DNA of 64,000 bases from Nordella sp. HKS 07 (GCF_011046735.1 NZ_CP049258.1:1032001-1096000), one strand, 5' to 3'; positions 48,530 to 57,238 are shown, numbered from the stretch's first letter. Translations and numbers: made by a program. The notes: generated from the letters alone by a model not told the origin.

Positions 48530-49090
48530 ATGTCTTCATTTGCACGCGCCACGAAGCACATTGGAGCGCTCGTTCTCGCTTTCCCGCTTTTTACCCGTCT
48601 GGCCTGTGCCGAGGAGGCAGGTACCGAGCTGGCACGCCAGATCAATCCGGTCGCAACTGAGTACCTGCCCGGCTTCATCCCCGCTCCGGGGCAGACCGAC
48701 ATCCTCTTCAACGTCATCGTCGTCTTTCTCCTGGGGGTGATTTTTCTCCTCGGCGTCTTCTATTTCAAACTTCATGCGCTGCCGGAGCACATGGCGCATC
48801 GAACCGACAAGGTGCAGTTGGAGATCGTGGCCGTCCTTTGTCTGATTGCCCTTTTCACGCACAACCACCTCTACTGGATTGCAGCGCTGCTGCTGGCGAT
48901 GATTGAATTGCCGGACTTCTCTACTCCTCTATCATCGATGGCTGCATCGCTCAGGCGGCTGGCGGGACTGGATGAACGTCCGCCATCGCCGGCGGCTGCT
49001 GTTGACGACCGGGGGGTTGAAGCCGACCACCCGAGTGCCATCGTACGAAAATTGGAAGTCGAGGGCCGAAAGAAGCCGAGCCATGCTTGA
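48530..49090 (+). CDS. DUF3302 family inner-membrane protein (YibI-like)
   Basis: A 186-residue protein with a signal-like N-terminus and two membrane helices (about residues 60-85 and 101-125): DILFNVIVVFLLGVIFLLGVFYF, then LEIVAVLCLIALFTHNHLYWIAALLLAMIELP. This is the DUF3302 pattern. As in E. coli yibI-yibH, a HlyD-type protein follows and here overlaps it by eight bases. It may help to form a small efflux unit; the substrate is unknown. Confidence 0.75.
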   Translation: MSSFARATKHIGALVLAFPLFTRLACAEEAGTELARQINPVATEYLPGFIPAPGQTDILFNVIVVFLLGVIFLLGVFYFKLHALPEHMAHRTDKVQLEIVAVLCLIALFTHNHLYWIAALLLAMIELPDFSTPLSSMAASLRRLAGLDERPPSPAAAVDDRGVEADHPSAIVRKLEVEGRKKPSHA

Positions 49091-50309
49091 GTTGATGCTA
49101 TCCTCGATGGTCACGATCCTTCCGGACTACCTTTTCCGCCGGTACGTTCAAGGCAAGCGCATAGGGCACGAAATCACGTTTCATTCGGTATGGTACGAGT
49201 TGCGCTATGGCATCACTGCCTGCCTCCTGCTCACGATCTCTCTCATAACGCTCATCTTCTACTTTCACCCCTCGACAAGAGAAGTCACGTCCGTATTCCG
49301 GACCGTGACTATCATGCCCGAGTCCGTCGGCCGCGTGGCCGAGGTGTTCGCGAGCGTGAACGAAAAGGTGGACGCGGGTGCTCCGTTGTTCCGTCTCGAC
49401 GACTCCCAGCAGAAGGCGGCGCTGGAAACTGCCCGTCGCCAAATAGCCGAGGTCGAGGCTGAAACAAAAGTGGCGGAAACGGAGCTCGCCGCAGCGGATG
49501 GATTGATCCAGGAGGCGAAAGGAGCCTACCAGCAAGCGGTAGACGAGTTGCAGATGAAGGCCGAGCTTGTGAAAAAGGATGTCGTCTCGCGGCGTGAAGT
49601 GGAGCGCCTTCAGGTCACCGTGGAGGGACGGCAGGGCGCGGTTGACGCTGCAATTGCCAACAAGCAGATACTCCAGACGAAGATCAGCTCGCTTCTTCCT
49701 GCCCAGAAAGCAAGCGCGGAAGCCGCTCTCGCGGAGGCGCAGGTCGAACTGAACAAGACGCTTATCGTTGCCTCGGTCGGCGGAACAGTCCAGCAGTTCA
49801 CTCTCAGGCGGGGCGATATCGTAAATCCGCTGATCCGGCCGGCAGGCATCCTCGTGCCTAGCGAAGCGGGGCGCGGCCGGCTCATCGCAGGCTTCGGCCA
49901 GATTGAGGCCTCCGTGATGAAGGTCGGCATGATCGGCGAGGCCACCTGCATCGGCAAACCCTTCACAATCATTCCATTGGTCGTGGCCCAGGTCCAGGAT
50001 GTCATTGCCGCCGGCCAGCTGCGGCAGGGGGATCAATTACTTGACGTGCAGAACCAGGGCGCGCCCGGAACTATCACCGTCTATCTGGAACCACTTTTCA
50101 AGGGCGGGTTGGACGACATTCCGCCTGGTAGCAGCTGCATCGCCAATGCATACAGCAACCATCACGACGAGATCGAATCGCCGGATACGGGCACCATGCG
50201 CCGGATCTACCTGCATGCCGTGGACACGGTCGCGCTCGTACAGGCCATGCTCCTCCGCATACAGGCGATACTCCTGCCGGCGCAGACACTTGTCCTAAAG
50301 GGACACTGA
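49083..50309 (+). CDS. HlyD family secretion protein (YibH-like)
   Basis: A 408-residue membrane fusion protein. It has a membrane anchor at about residues 42-60, a lipoyl half motif (VGRVAEVFASVNEKVDAGAPLFRLDDSQQKAAL), a long coiled-coil hairpin (about 110-245), the second half motif (LIVASVGGTVQQFTLRRGDIVNPLI) and a C-terminal amphipathic end. The DUF3302 partner is directly upstream. No ATPase or permease is adjacent, as with YibH. Confidence 0.87.
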   Translation: MLELMLSSMVTILPDYLFRRYVQGKRIGHEITFHSVWYELRYGITACLLLTISLITLIFYFHPSTREVTSVFRTVTIMPESVGRVAEVFASVNEKVDAGAPLFRLDDSQQKAALETARRQIAEVEAETKVAETELAAADGLIQEAKGAYQQAVDELQMKAELVKKDVVSRREVERLQVTVEGRQGAVDAAIANKQILQTKISSLLPAQKASAEAALAEAQVELNKTLIVASVGGTVQQFTLRRGDIVNPLIRPAGILVPSEAGRGRLIAGFGQIEASVMKVGMIGEATCIGKPFTIIPLVVAQVQDVIAAGQLRQGDQLLDVQNQGAPGTITVYLEPLFKGGLDDIPPGSSCIANAYSNHHDEIESPDTGTMRRIYLHAVDTVALVQAMLLRIQAILLPAQTLVLKGH

Positions 50310-50701
50310 AATGCGGTCGGAACACACTTTTGACTTCTGGGCAATGGTGCTTGTACCGTTGATAACCTAAGGCAGGATACGCAAAGACTTTGTTGCCTTT
50401 TGTCGGCGCCGACGGTCCCTGTCGCGGCCATCATCATGCAAGTCCTGCAACGACGGTCTCTAATCGTGACGAGGTTAGGATTTGGCAAGAAATGGTTCGG
50501 CTAGCCCGGGCCGTCCATATCAGAACCTCACTCGCGTGACGCTGGCGGTGCTGATTATCGGTAGCCTGTTGCCAGCTTCTGGGTGATGAGGCTGTTCCTC
50601 CTGCAGCGATCCGGTTGAATCAGCGCAAGCGTGGCCCTACATCAGTGACGCCCGGACCTAAAACGTAAGCCCGGGCGCCTAGGGGGTCAGTCCATCATCG
50701 G
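50310..50701. other. Intergenic region with a possible AI-2E transporter remnant
   Basis: No intact gene is present. Around 50487-50580 the frame reads GRPYQNLTRVTLAVLIIGSLLPASG and then stops. This resembles the first helix of AI-2E family transporters, which usually start with a similar segment. The match is short and weak. Confidence 0.35.
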
Positions 50702-51034
50702 CTAGTGGTGCTCACTCTGCCATTTCTTGAGCTCTTCGATTTCTTTCTTTTGAGCATCAATGATCTCTTGAGCCATTTTCTTTAGCATTGGATCTTTCCC
50801 GTATTTTAGCTCGACCTCAGCCATATCGATTGCTCCTTGATGATGCGGCAACATCATCATGGCAAAATCCTTATCCGGATCGCCGGTGGACTTCATGGCC
50901 GTCATATCGTCCATCATCTTCTTGTGAGCAGCCATCATCTTTTTTTCGTAGCCCATATCCTGGGCAAGTGCTGCGGTACCAACACCCATGATGAGGGAAA
51001 GTGCGAGGGGAATAGCAAGCCTAAGCGTTATCAT
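50702..51034 (-). CDS. DUF305 family exported copper-associated protein
   Basis: A 110-residue protein with a signal peptide (residues 1-24, ending ALAQ). The mature part is a DUF305 helical bundle with MLPHHQGAIDMAEVELKYGKDP and many Met residues (KKMMAAHKKMMDDMTAMK). DUF305 proteins such as CopM bind copper in the periplasm. AAGGAG lies nine bases upstream of the ATG. Base composition is clearly more AT-rich than in neighbouring genes, which points to separate acquisition. Confidence 0.87.
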   Translation of the reverse strand: MITLRLAIPLALSLIMGVGTAALAQDMGYEKKMMAAHKKMMDDMTAMKSTGDPDKDFAMMMLPHHQGAIDMAEVELKYGKDPMLKKMAQEIIDAQKKEIEELKKWQSEHH

Positions 51035-51113
51035 TTTAAAACTCCTTCAGTTCAGGCCGCGCTCGGCGGCAACCTTGGGGATCAGGTAAAGTTTCTGAGC
51101 GGCGAAACTGGTA

Positions 51114-51449
51114 TCAAATCAATCGCGGAGGTTTCTTCAACGGCTTTGGAGCTATTCCATTGACCAAATCAGCCGGGTAAAGGACACGTTTATTCGCGCC
51201 GGAACGCGGTATTAAGTCGGAAATCGCCATCCAGCCCGCAGTGGCCAAACACACCTGACAACAAATCTTATTATTGAAGTCACAGGAACTTCCGCCAGGA
51301 GAGGCAGCAGATTGACTGATGCCCGATGCATCAAAGGGCCTCTGCTTTTCGTGCGCGATAAGCAGCACTTGCGTCACAAGGAAGACCAGACTTAGAAAAA
51401 CGGTCATTGTGCACCGTCCGGTTCCCGCAGCTCGCCAAAGGATGCGCAT
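51114..51449 (-). CDS. Small membrane or exported protein with Cys cluster
   Basis: A 111-residue protein with one hydrophobic helix (about residues 17-33) and the cluster CDFNNKICCQVCLATAGW. It is of the same general kind as the small Cys-rich proteins elsewhere in the island (DUF2946-like) and sits behind the DUF305 gene. An internal ATG at 51407 gives a more usual signal peptide. The family assignment is uncertain. Confidence 0.5.
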   Translation of the reverse strand: MRILWRAAGTGRCTMTVFLSLVFLVTQVLLIAHEKQRPFDASGISQSAASPGGSSCDFNNKICCQVCLATAGWMAISDLIPRSGANKRVLYPADLVNGIAPKPLKKPPRLI

Positions 51450-51539
51450 AAGTGTCTATCTCACCCTGATAGTTCGATATGCGAGTATTGAAGGGAACGC
51501 AAAAGAAGCTAAATGGGTGAACGGGGCGAAGGGAAAAAA

Positions 51540-51969
51540 GTTCCCCCCAATTGGCGACAGGTCATTAAAGTGCCCCACCCCCTCGGTCACCGGCTGGTCG
51601 AAGCCCTTGGTAATGATGTGCCAACAAGTATTGCCCCCCATTACGAGGTTGCTGGGATTTGGGAATGAGCGAACGTCGCGCGGTGCTAGGATGCCATCGG
51701 CACCGATAACGATTGCCGCCTCGGTCTGGCCTTTCTCCTGCTCGATGGCCACCTGTTCGCCTTGATCGTGCACGTGGCTTACCTTAATACCGGTTTTCAG
51801 AACGTCTCGCGGCAGCACCAGAATGGATCAGGTCGGCCCGATGAATGAGGATCGGAGACTCGTACCGGGTCGCCAGCGCTGGATCGGCCCGCATCACCCA
51901 GCGCCTCTCGCGCAGGCCGCTCAGCTTCTCCGGCGTGCCGCGCCGCACTTCATCACCCAGGTCAAGCAT
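51540..51969 (-). pseudogene. FAD-dependent monooxygenase fragment
   Basis: Two frames give ERRWVMRADPALATRYESPILIHRADL, then VLKTGIKVSHVHDQGEQVAIEQEKGQTEAAIVIGADGILAPRDVRSF. The HRADL and GADGI segments are those of aromatic hydroxylase-type flavoproteins. Only the middle of the gene is present, and a frame change occurs near 51810. It is a relic. Confidence 0.6.
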
Positions 51970-52212
51970 AACAAGCGCACGCAGTGCATTCAGCCAAAGG
52001 GAATGCGCAGCACCGACTTCCCCAAATTCATCTGCTTACTCGACAACCTGGACATGCTCTCCCTACACAGTGCTATGGCAGTGCTAGTCCGGCGATGTCG
52101 CCCCGACGATGACCACGCTTACATCCATAGGTCGTAGCATACATATTGATCAGGAAAGGCGGCGAGGTTCCACGTCTACTTTGAAACAGGCACCGATCCT
52201 TGTTCATGCTGT

Positions 52213-52480
52213 TTACGCCAGCCATACCCCAGTCATGCCACGTGGCTTATAGATAGACAGTGCGACAGCCACCATCAGCACCATCAGCCCGCCACCGGCA
52301 TGAGGCCAACCAGAGAAAACTGCACAAGGGGATGGACGGCATGGGAAAGCGTCGTCGCCGCGGCGAAATTCGCTATATCGCTGATCAGATTCATCTGCAG
52401 CATCAAAACAATGGTGACAAGAACAGCCAGCAGGAATTTCGGCAAGGCCGATGGCTCTAAACCAGATACCCGATCGCGTG
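52213..52480 (-). pseudogene. DUF2269-like membrane protein fragment
   Basis: One frame reads LPKFLLAVLVTIVLMLQMNLISDIA to HPLVQFSLVGLMP, and a second continues GGLMVLMVAVALSIYKPRGMTGVW to a stop at 52213. The SIYKPRGMT ending is common in DUF2269-type small membrane proteins. The frame changes near 52300, so it is decayed. Confidence 0.5.
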
Positions 52481-52485
52481 TCCAT

Positions 52486-52888
52486 TTATTTGGGCATTGA
52501 CGCGGCAGGAACATCGACAGGCCACGCAGATCGCAATGTAGGACTAAATCTATCCAACTTGACTGATAGGCCGATGAGACAACTCGGGGGTGAGCCCGGC
52601 CACGGTAATTCATGCTGCTACTCGGCTTGCAATCTGACGATCGACGATGTACCTACCGCACAATGGAATGAGCACACGGCGAGCCGTTGTGCACGTGCGA
52701 TCGGCCCGTGGCGCGATCTCGAAAATGTACTCCCGCCGTCCAAACTGACTTGATTTAGGTTAGTGGCATTACGCCGGGTCTTCCTGGCGCATTCACCACC
52801 CATCGACGGCCGAGCGCTCAATCAACGTGAGCGATTCAGATACGCAATCGGCGCTAGTGCGAAGGAATTCGATCATAGGAGAAGATCC
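52486..52888. other. Region upstream of the copper storage protein gene
   Basis: No gene is supported here. It contains the degenerate FNR-like site at 52750-52763 and the ribosome-binding site of the next gene. Confidence 0.4.
52750..52763. promoter_or_regulatory. Degenerate FixK/Anr-like box before csp
   Basis: TTGATTTAGGTTAG matches TTGA-N6-TYAR and differs from the perfect consensus at two bases. It lies 126 bases before the Csp start and resembles TTGATCTAGGTCAA at 44634. Confidence 0.35.
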
Positions 52889-53236
52889 ATGCAGCATATA
52901 TCCCGTGAAATGCAATCCTGCATCAAAGAATGCCTCAACTGTTATCAAGCGTGCGTGAGCACGGCAATGACGCACTGCCTCGAGAAAGGCGGCGAGCACA
53001 CCAAACCTGAGCATTTCCGCCTCATTTCAGCCTGTGCCGAAATCTGCCGGACCGCTGCCCATTTCATGCTGATCAACTCGCCTCAGCACAAAGGGATTTG
53101 CGCGGAGTGCGCCGATATTTGCAAACAATGCGCTGAGGACTGCGAGCGCATCGGCGACATGGCCGATTGCGTGGAGGCGTGTCGGCGTTGTACTGAGAGC
53201 TGCAGGACCATGGCGGCTGGCCATCGGGCTGCTTGA
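52889..53236 (+). CDS. Cytosolic four-helix bundle copper storage protein (Csp3-like, DUF326)
   Basis: A 115-residue protein with about 17 cysteines spaced along four helices: CIKECLNCYQAC, HCLEKGG, CAEICRTAAHF, ICAECADICKQCAEDC, CVEACRRCTESC. Csp proteins of this kind hold many Cu(I) ions in the core of a tetrameric helix bundle. No signal peptide is seen, so it is the cytosolic Csp3 type. AGGAG lies seven bases before the ATG at 52889. Together with the ATPases and DUF305 it makes copper the best candidate for the island's metal. Confidence 0.92.
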   Translation: MQHISREMQSCIKECLNCYQACVSTAMTHCLEKGGEHTKPEHFRLISACAEICRTAAHFMLINSPQHKGICAECADICKQCAEDCERIGDMADCVEACRRCTESCRTMAAGHRAA

Positions 53237-53421
53237 GGTCGAAGATTTCGATTCAGGTACTCGAGGATATCATAGCCAATGCCATATGCGTGGATGAGGG
53301 CAGCCCCTTCCCTCGGTGCCGCGAGGCCTCAAAGGAAGTCATCAAGCGTCTTGAGCGCGAGGGCTTCCCCATTGTGAAGAAGGAGACTGCCCGTTGAAAA
53401 GGAGGCGCCGCAAGGGGGCCG

Positions 53422-53973
53422 TCACGCTGATGCCCTCAGGACGCGGAAAACGGAAGCCCTGCTGATCCCGAGCTTGGAAGCGATCTCTTCAGCCTTCAGA
53501 CCCTCCGTCTTCAACTTGGTCACTTCGGCAGCCTGCCGTCGTGCGGTCGGAACGCGGCCTTTGTATTTGCCTTCGGCCTTGGCCCTGGCGATGCCCTCGC
53601 GCTGACGCTCTAGCATCAATTCCCGCTCGAATTGGGCGATGGAACCAAGGAGATTAAGCATCAGCTTGCCGGTGGATGTCGAGGTGTCGAGGTTCATGCC
53701 AAGGATGTGGAGAGTGACGCCCTTGGCTTTGAGGCGCTGGGTGATCGCCACGAGGTCATCAATGCTGCGGGCCAGGCGATCCAGCTTCGTCACCGTTAGG
53801 ACGTCGCCCTCCCGGCAGAACTCTAGAGCCGCTTCAAGCTGCCCTCGCGTGGCCGCAGAGGAGACCCTCTCAGCGAAGATCTTCTGGACCCCAGCGGCCC
53901 GGAGGTCCCGTTCTTGTCCTTCGAGTCCCGCGATCTGTTCAACAGTGCTGGTTCTCGCATATCCGATCCGCAT
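53422..53973 (-). CDS. Serine recombinase (resolvase/invertase family)
   Basis: A 183-residue small serine recombinase. The catalytic Ser9 is in MRIGYARTST, with the conserved KLDRLARSIDDL and LLGSIAQFERELMLERQREGI, and a C-terminal helix-turn-helix (LKAEEIASKLGISRASVFRVL) that binds the crossover site. Clustered TGAGAC half-sites lie directly upstream and may be its res site. It is typical of Tn3-family and plasmid resolvases, but no transposase gene is present here. Confidence 0.9.
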   Translation of the reverse strand: MRIGYARTSTVEQIAGLEGQERDLRAAGVQKIFAERVSSAATRGQLEAALEFCREGDVLTVTKLDRLARSIDDLVAITQRLKAKGVTLHILGMNLDTSTSTGKLMLNLLGSIAQFERELMLERQREGIARAKAEGKYKGRVPTARRQAAEVTKLKTEGLKAEEIASKLGISRASVFRVLRASA

Positions 53974-54009
53974 GGGGTTCGCTCCATCTCATTGGGCTCG
54001 ATGACGATG

Positions 54010-54101
54010 TGAGACCATTCAGTCTCAATGTCAATTGCCATTCGTGTGAGACTCCCACAAGCTACCTCTGACAGACTCACACGGGCAAGGCCTAGTGAGA
54101 C
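54010..54101. other. Putative res/recombination site of the serine recombinase
   Basis: Five TGAGAC-type half-sites lie between the recombinase start and 54101. TGAGAC at 54010 faces GTCTCA at 54022-54027 across six bases. CGTGTGAGACT at 54043-54053 faces AGACTCACACG at 54073-54083 with one mismatch, and another TGAGAC is at 54096. Multiple inverted half-sites beside the gene are what a resolvase uses. Confidence 0.6.
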
Positions 54102-54134
54102 CGTGACGAATAACCCCGTATATCAGCCTCGCGA

Positions 54135-54593
54135 CTACGCCCGATGCGGAAGAGCCCATCTACTCCGATGAGATCGTGGCCCTAAGCATCGACAAGAAGA
54201 AGCGTCCGCCGACATTGTTGCCACCAAGGCCATGGAGTATGGAGGGATGCTCATCCCATGGACCTCCTTGATGCCACGGAGCGTCTGGGCGAGTTCCGAG
54301 TTGGTCGTGTTTTCGGCCTGCCGGCTCCTATAGGAGCTGAGCGCCTGATAGGAATATCCCGCGATGGCTGGAGTACCGTTTGGGCCATTGAGGCTGATCG
54401 ACCGGAACCGATCGTCGTCACGGCTGCGTCCGAACAGAACTAGTACGGTGAGGTCGGTAGGATTCGGCGACCGCCAATCTCTTTCGAGGATTCCGGCGCT
54501 GAGCCGGCCACCCTTGTGTCGGTCACCGGCATCCGGCGGGATGGCGCTCCAGTATGATGGTTGCCGTCCATCCTTGAAATCGTTGGCGGTCAC
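54135..54593 (-). CDS. Hypothetical protein
   Basis: An open frame of 152 residues with no recognised domain, membrane helix or signal peptide. It is Ser/Arg/Pro-rich. It could be a spurious frame or a remnant, and it lies between the recombinase and the satellite-like module. I give it low confidence. Confidence 0.25.
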   Translation of the reverse strand: MTANDFKDGRQPSYWSAIPPDAGDRHKGGRLSAGILERDWRSPNPTDLTVLVLFGRSRDDDRFRSISLNGPNGTPAIAGYSYQALSSYRSRQAENTTNSELAQTLRGIKEVHGMSIPPYSMALVATMSADASSCRCLGPRSHRSRWALPHRA

Positions 54594-55025
54594 ATCAGGC
54601 GCCTTTCACTGTAACGAAGTTCTCAATTCGGATGTTGTGTAAACTAGCCGGCCAAGCGATCAATTCGTTCTCTTCACGATCGACAAGAGCCGTAACGACG
54701 TTGACTTTATCGATCTGGGCGCAGGCGACAACCGGCGTCCGCACCGGGGTACCGCGATGTCCTTCGGCGACCTTCCTTTTGGTAACACAGCATCGACGCG
54801 CTTCTGTTCCAAGGGGTCGAGTGTGAAACGGACGAATGTTATCATCTTCCCTCCTTTGCCAGACCGGCCAGTGGCGCGTGGCGGTGTTGTGCAGGTCGAT
54901 CGGCAGCTGGGCGAAATTGTCGTGCTCGTCGCCTCCTCAGAATTTAAAAACCGCCTATTGGGCGCCCGCTGATCCTGGGCGCCCTCAACCCCGCCAGGCT
55001 TCGCTTGTCGGCTCAGTCCTTCGGG
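54594..55025. other. Non-coding stretch between modules
   Basis: These 430 bases contain no gene that I can support. A short minus-strand frame starting at 54845 (MITFVRFTLDPLEQ) has an N-terminus that faintly recalls NIPSNAP proteins, but it does not continue as such. Confidence 0.35.
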
Positions 55026-56153
55026 TCAAATGCTGCGCCGGCACATGCTTACGAGGATCCGGATTTGCCGCTTGGTCTCGGCGTTTCGCTTTCGCTCCGC
55101 AATCGCCGCCTTGCTCCGTCGGCCGTGCTTCGTGCTTGCGCGCCGGATGCGCTCGATACCTTCCGCGGTCCTTGGGCCGGTGGATTTGCCGCCGTGGATG
55201 CAGCAACGGCCGTTCCGCATCGCTGGCTGACGACACAATTCTAGCCGCTTACGTCTCTTGGCGCCACAACGTTTGACCTTCCGTAGGTCGAACGAAGGAT
55301 TTCCGTTCAACAGCATGCCGAGCCCGCTAGCCATAAGGTCTCCCGTCGTTTCCATCATTTGGCCCCTCTGGGTTTGAGACCCCCCCTTACGCCTGTCGCT
55401 GCCCGTGATTCTGCCGGCAACGACGGCCCGCCCACCGGGGCCGACGTTCACGTGCTGGTGCTGAACAATGACATGCTGCTTTCCGCCTCTGCGTAGCTGT
55501 GCGAGTGTGACGATGCCATCGTTGAATGCCTGCATCATTCGGGCAGAGGCATTGCAGAGACGTGCCGCTTCGCAGTTGTGTTCCCGCATTTGCTCCATGC
55601 GTCTCAGATCGTGGGTGGGCATGCCTTGGTCCTCGGGACGCTCGGACATCCCGGCCCCGCTATGGATGTGCCACATTGCAGCGCCGCTCAACGTCATGGC
55701 TGCTCTATGAGCCGCCGCAACCTGATGTGCCAGCATGCGCTCGAGGTTGTTACTGGCCTTGATAGTCTCGGCAGTATCGAGCGCTATCTCCAGGCAGCCG
55801 GCTTTCTCGGCCTGGCGCAAGCGTTCCAGCGTGGCCGCGGAGGTGACGAGGTTCGGACTCCGTACCGTGTCGACCATCTCCCTGTCGTTCATATCGCGGA
55901 TGGACAAAGGGTTAAGCGGTGCCTCGCCTCCCACGGTTGTAACCCGGTCGGAATAGCCAACCGGAGCATGTACCTCCGCTTCAGCGCGCTCGGCTTCTCG
56001 GCGGATCATGGAGCTAAGAGGATCGCCATATTTTGCCATGACCGAGGCTTCGCGATACAGGGCAGCGGCCTCGACGGTCTTACTCGCGACATGCGAACGT
56101 TGCGGCACAGGTTTGGGTGCCATCATGCCTCTCATCCGGTTGGCGGCTGCCAC
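55026..56153 (-). CDS. HGG-motif protein of mobile elements
   Basis: A 375-residue protein with the C-terminal signature CRQPAMRNGRCCIHGG followed by STGPRTAEGIERIRRA, seen in many proteobacterial phage and integrative-element proteins of unknown role. The N-terminal two-thirds is helical and Ala/Arg-rich with MTLSGAAMWHIHSG. It is the last gene of the minus-strand mobile-element row. The upstream ATG used here is uncertain; 56126 is also possible. Confidence 0.65.
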   Translation of the reverse strand: MAAANRMRGMMAPKPVPQRSHVASKTVEAAALYREASVMAKYGDPLSSMIRREAERAEAEVHAPVGYSDRVTTVGGEAPLNPLSIRDMNDREMVDTVRSPNLVTSAATLERLRQAEKAGCLEIALDTAETIKASNNLERMLAHQVAAAHRAAMTLSGAAMWHIHSGAGMSERPEDQGMPTHDLRRMEQMREHNCEAARLCNASARMMQAFNDGIVTLAQLRRGGKQHVIVQHQHVNVGPGGRAVVAGRITGSDRRKGGSQTQRGQMMETTGDLMASGLGMLLNGNPSFDLRKVKRCGAKRRKRLELCRQPAMRNGRCCIHGGKSTGPRTAEGIERIRRASTKHGRRSKAAIAERKRNAETKRQIRILVSMCRRSI

Positions 56154-56455
56154 CAGCGCGCGGCGCGGGTGAAGCCGGCCTAGGGATTATAGCGCTCTCG
56201 CAACCGATCTGTCAGACGCCCATCGCACTCGTCACAGCCCTAGTCGAGTGAAGCCAAATCTAGAATCATCTTAGCACGACACGAGCGCAATGTGTCGTGC
56301 GACGGCTGTTGGGAAATCGATGGGTCTGGCCCGCGACGGTCCGCGGTCCCATACATTGTATTTATTGTGGGGGAGATCTGGCGCGGTAGACGCCGTCTTC
56401 GCAGCGAGGCAGTTCCCGTCATCATTATGAGCACGCGCCGGGGGAACCGGCGTTG
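56154..56455. other. 302-base gap in the mobile-element row
   Basis: Nothing recognisable is present. A 64-residue minus-strand frame at 56240-56434 has no family features. Confidence 0.35.
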
Positions 56456-57145
56456 TCACGGCTGTGTCACGCTTAACCGCTGACGATGGACGTGTTGCCG
56501 GCAGCGGTCCGAACAGAACTTAGAATCAGAACGGTGTGGCCGGTAGGATCCGCCGCAACCATCGCACAACCGCGTCCGCCGCGTGGAAGGGAGCTCGCCA
56601 TTGTGGAGGATTGGGCCACTGTCATGGCGTGCATCGAAACGGCACCAGGCGAAGTTATCCTTGCCACTGTATCTCGTGCCGGGAATCCATTTCAGGCGGC
56701 CAATCACAACTATATTGCTGCACGTCCTCATGAAAGGCTGCGCCTGCTTGGTTGCTGTCCAATCATATTCTAACAGGAGCCAAGTTGGCGCGGTTTTCGC
56801 GAAATGCTCGATCAGCGCATGCATGACCGGGCGGGTATAGGGCGGGTTCGTGATGATGGCATCGATCTCGCCGTAATGGTGGATCTTGAGCGCATCCTGG
56901 CCGGTGCGGATGTCGCCGGCATAGACGCAGCGCAGGCCGAACCCTTCTAGATGTCTCACCAAGGTGCCGTCGCCGCAGCAGGGTTCGGCAAAGCACTTTA
57001 TGCCGCGAAGATGCGGGATCAGCGGGAACACTGCTGCCCGTGGCGTCGAATAGAAATCGGCCTCGCGGCGTTCGAAGTTGGATCGTTTGCCCATCTGACC
57101 GGCCGCCTCATGAGTGAAATTAGCGGTCGCACGCCGGGGAGGCAT
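56456..57145 (-). CDS. DNA adenine methyltransferase-like protein with C-terminal zinc ribbon
   Basis: A 229-residue protein. It has a class I AdoMet fold (FAEPCCGDGTLVRHLEGFG) and the catalytic NPPY motif (DAIITNPPYTRPVMHALIEHF) of N6-adenine enzymes. The C-terminal segment CDGCGGSYRPHRSDSKFCSDRC is a four-Cys zinc ribbon. No restriction gene is adjacent, so it is an orphan methyltransferase of the kind carried by phages and islands. The ATG at 57145 overlaps the stop of a tiny frame upstream (TGATG). Confidence 0.82.
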   Translation of the reverse strand: MPPRRATANFTHEAAGQMGKRSNFERREADFYSTPRAAVFPLIPHLRGIKCFAEPCCGDGTLVRHLEGFGLRCVYAGDIRTGQDALKIHHYGEIDAIITNPPYTRPVMHALIEHFAKTAPTWLLLEYDWTATKQAQPFMRTCSNIVVIGRLKWIPGTRYSGKDNFAWCRFDARHDSGPILHNGELPSTRRTRLCDGCGGSYRPHRSDSKFCSDRCRQHVHRQRLSVTQP

Positions 57146-57213
57146 CACTCATCGTCATCTTGCTCCACCCCGCCTTCTGCATCCCGGACATCGTTCATCG
57201 TGAGAATTCCCAT
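57145..57213 (-). CDS. Possible 22-residue acidic small protein
   Basis: MGILTMNDVRDAEGGVEQDD, ending DE. It lies between the D5-type ATPase and the methyltransferase and its TGA overlaps the methyltransferase ATG. Tight overlap, as elsewhere in this operon, suggests it is translated, but nothing else supports it. Confidence 0.35.
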   Translation of the reverse strand: MGILTMNDVRDAEGGVEQDDDE

Positions 57214-57238
57214 TACGTTTGGATTCCGACCCTCTTGA

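Noticed and set aside
48246-48740. Plus-strand frame of 164 codons before the DUF3302 gene
   Set aside because: It overlaps the DUF3302 start in another frame and has no domain or ribosome-binding site.
53237-53421. Coding fragment ending EREGFPIVKKETAR
   Set aside because: The last 48 codons before the TGA at 53395-53397 look protein-like, but no start codon or ribosome-binding site is in frame. It may be a relic and is not called as a gene.
54660-54845. NIPSNAP-like minus-strand frame (MITFVRFTLDPLEQ)
   Set aside because: Only the first residues resemble that family, and the rest does not continue as a fold.
56456-57145. Restriction-modification system
   Set aside because: Only a methyltransferase-like gene is present, with no endonuclease or specificity gene nearby.
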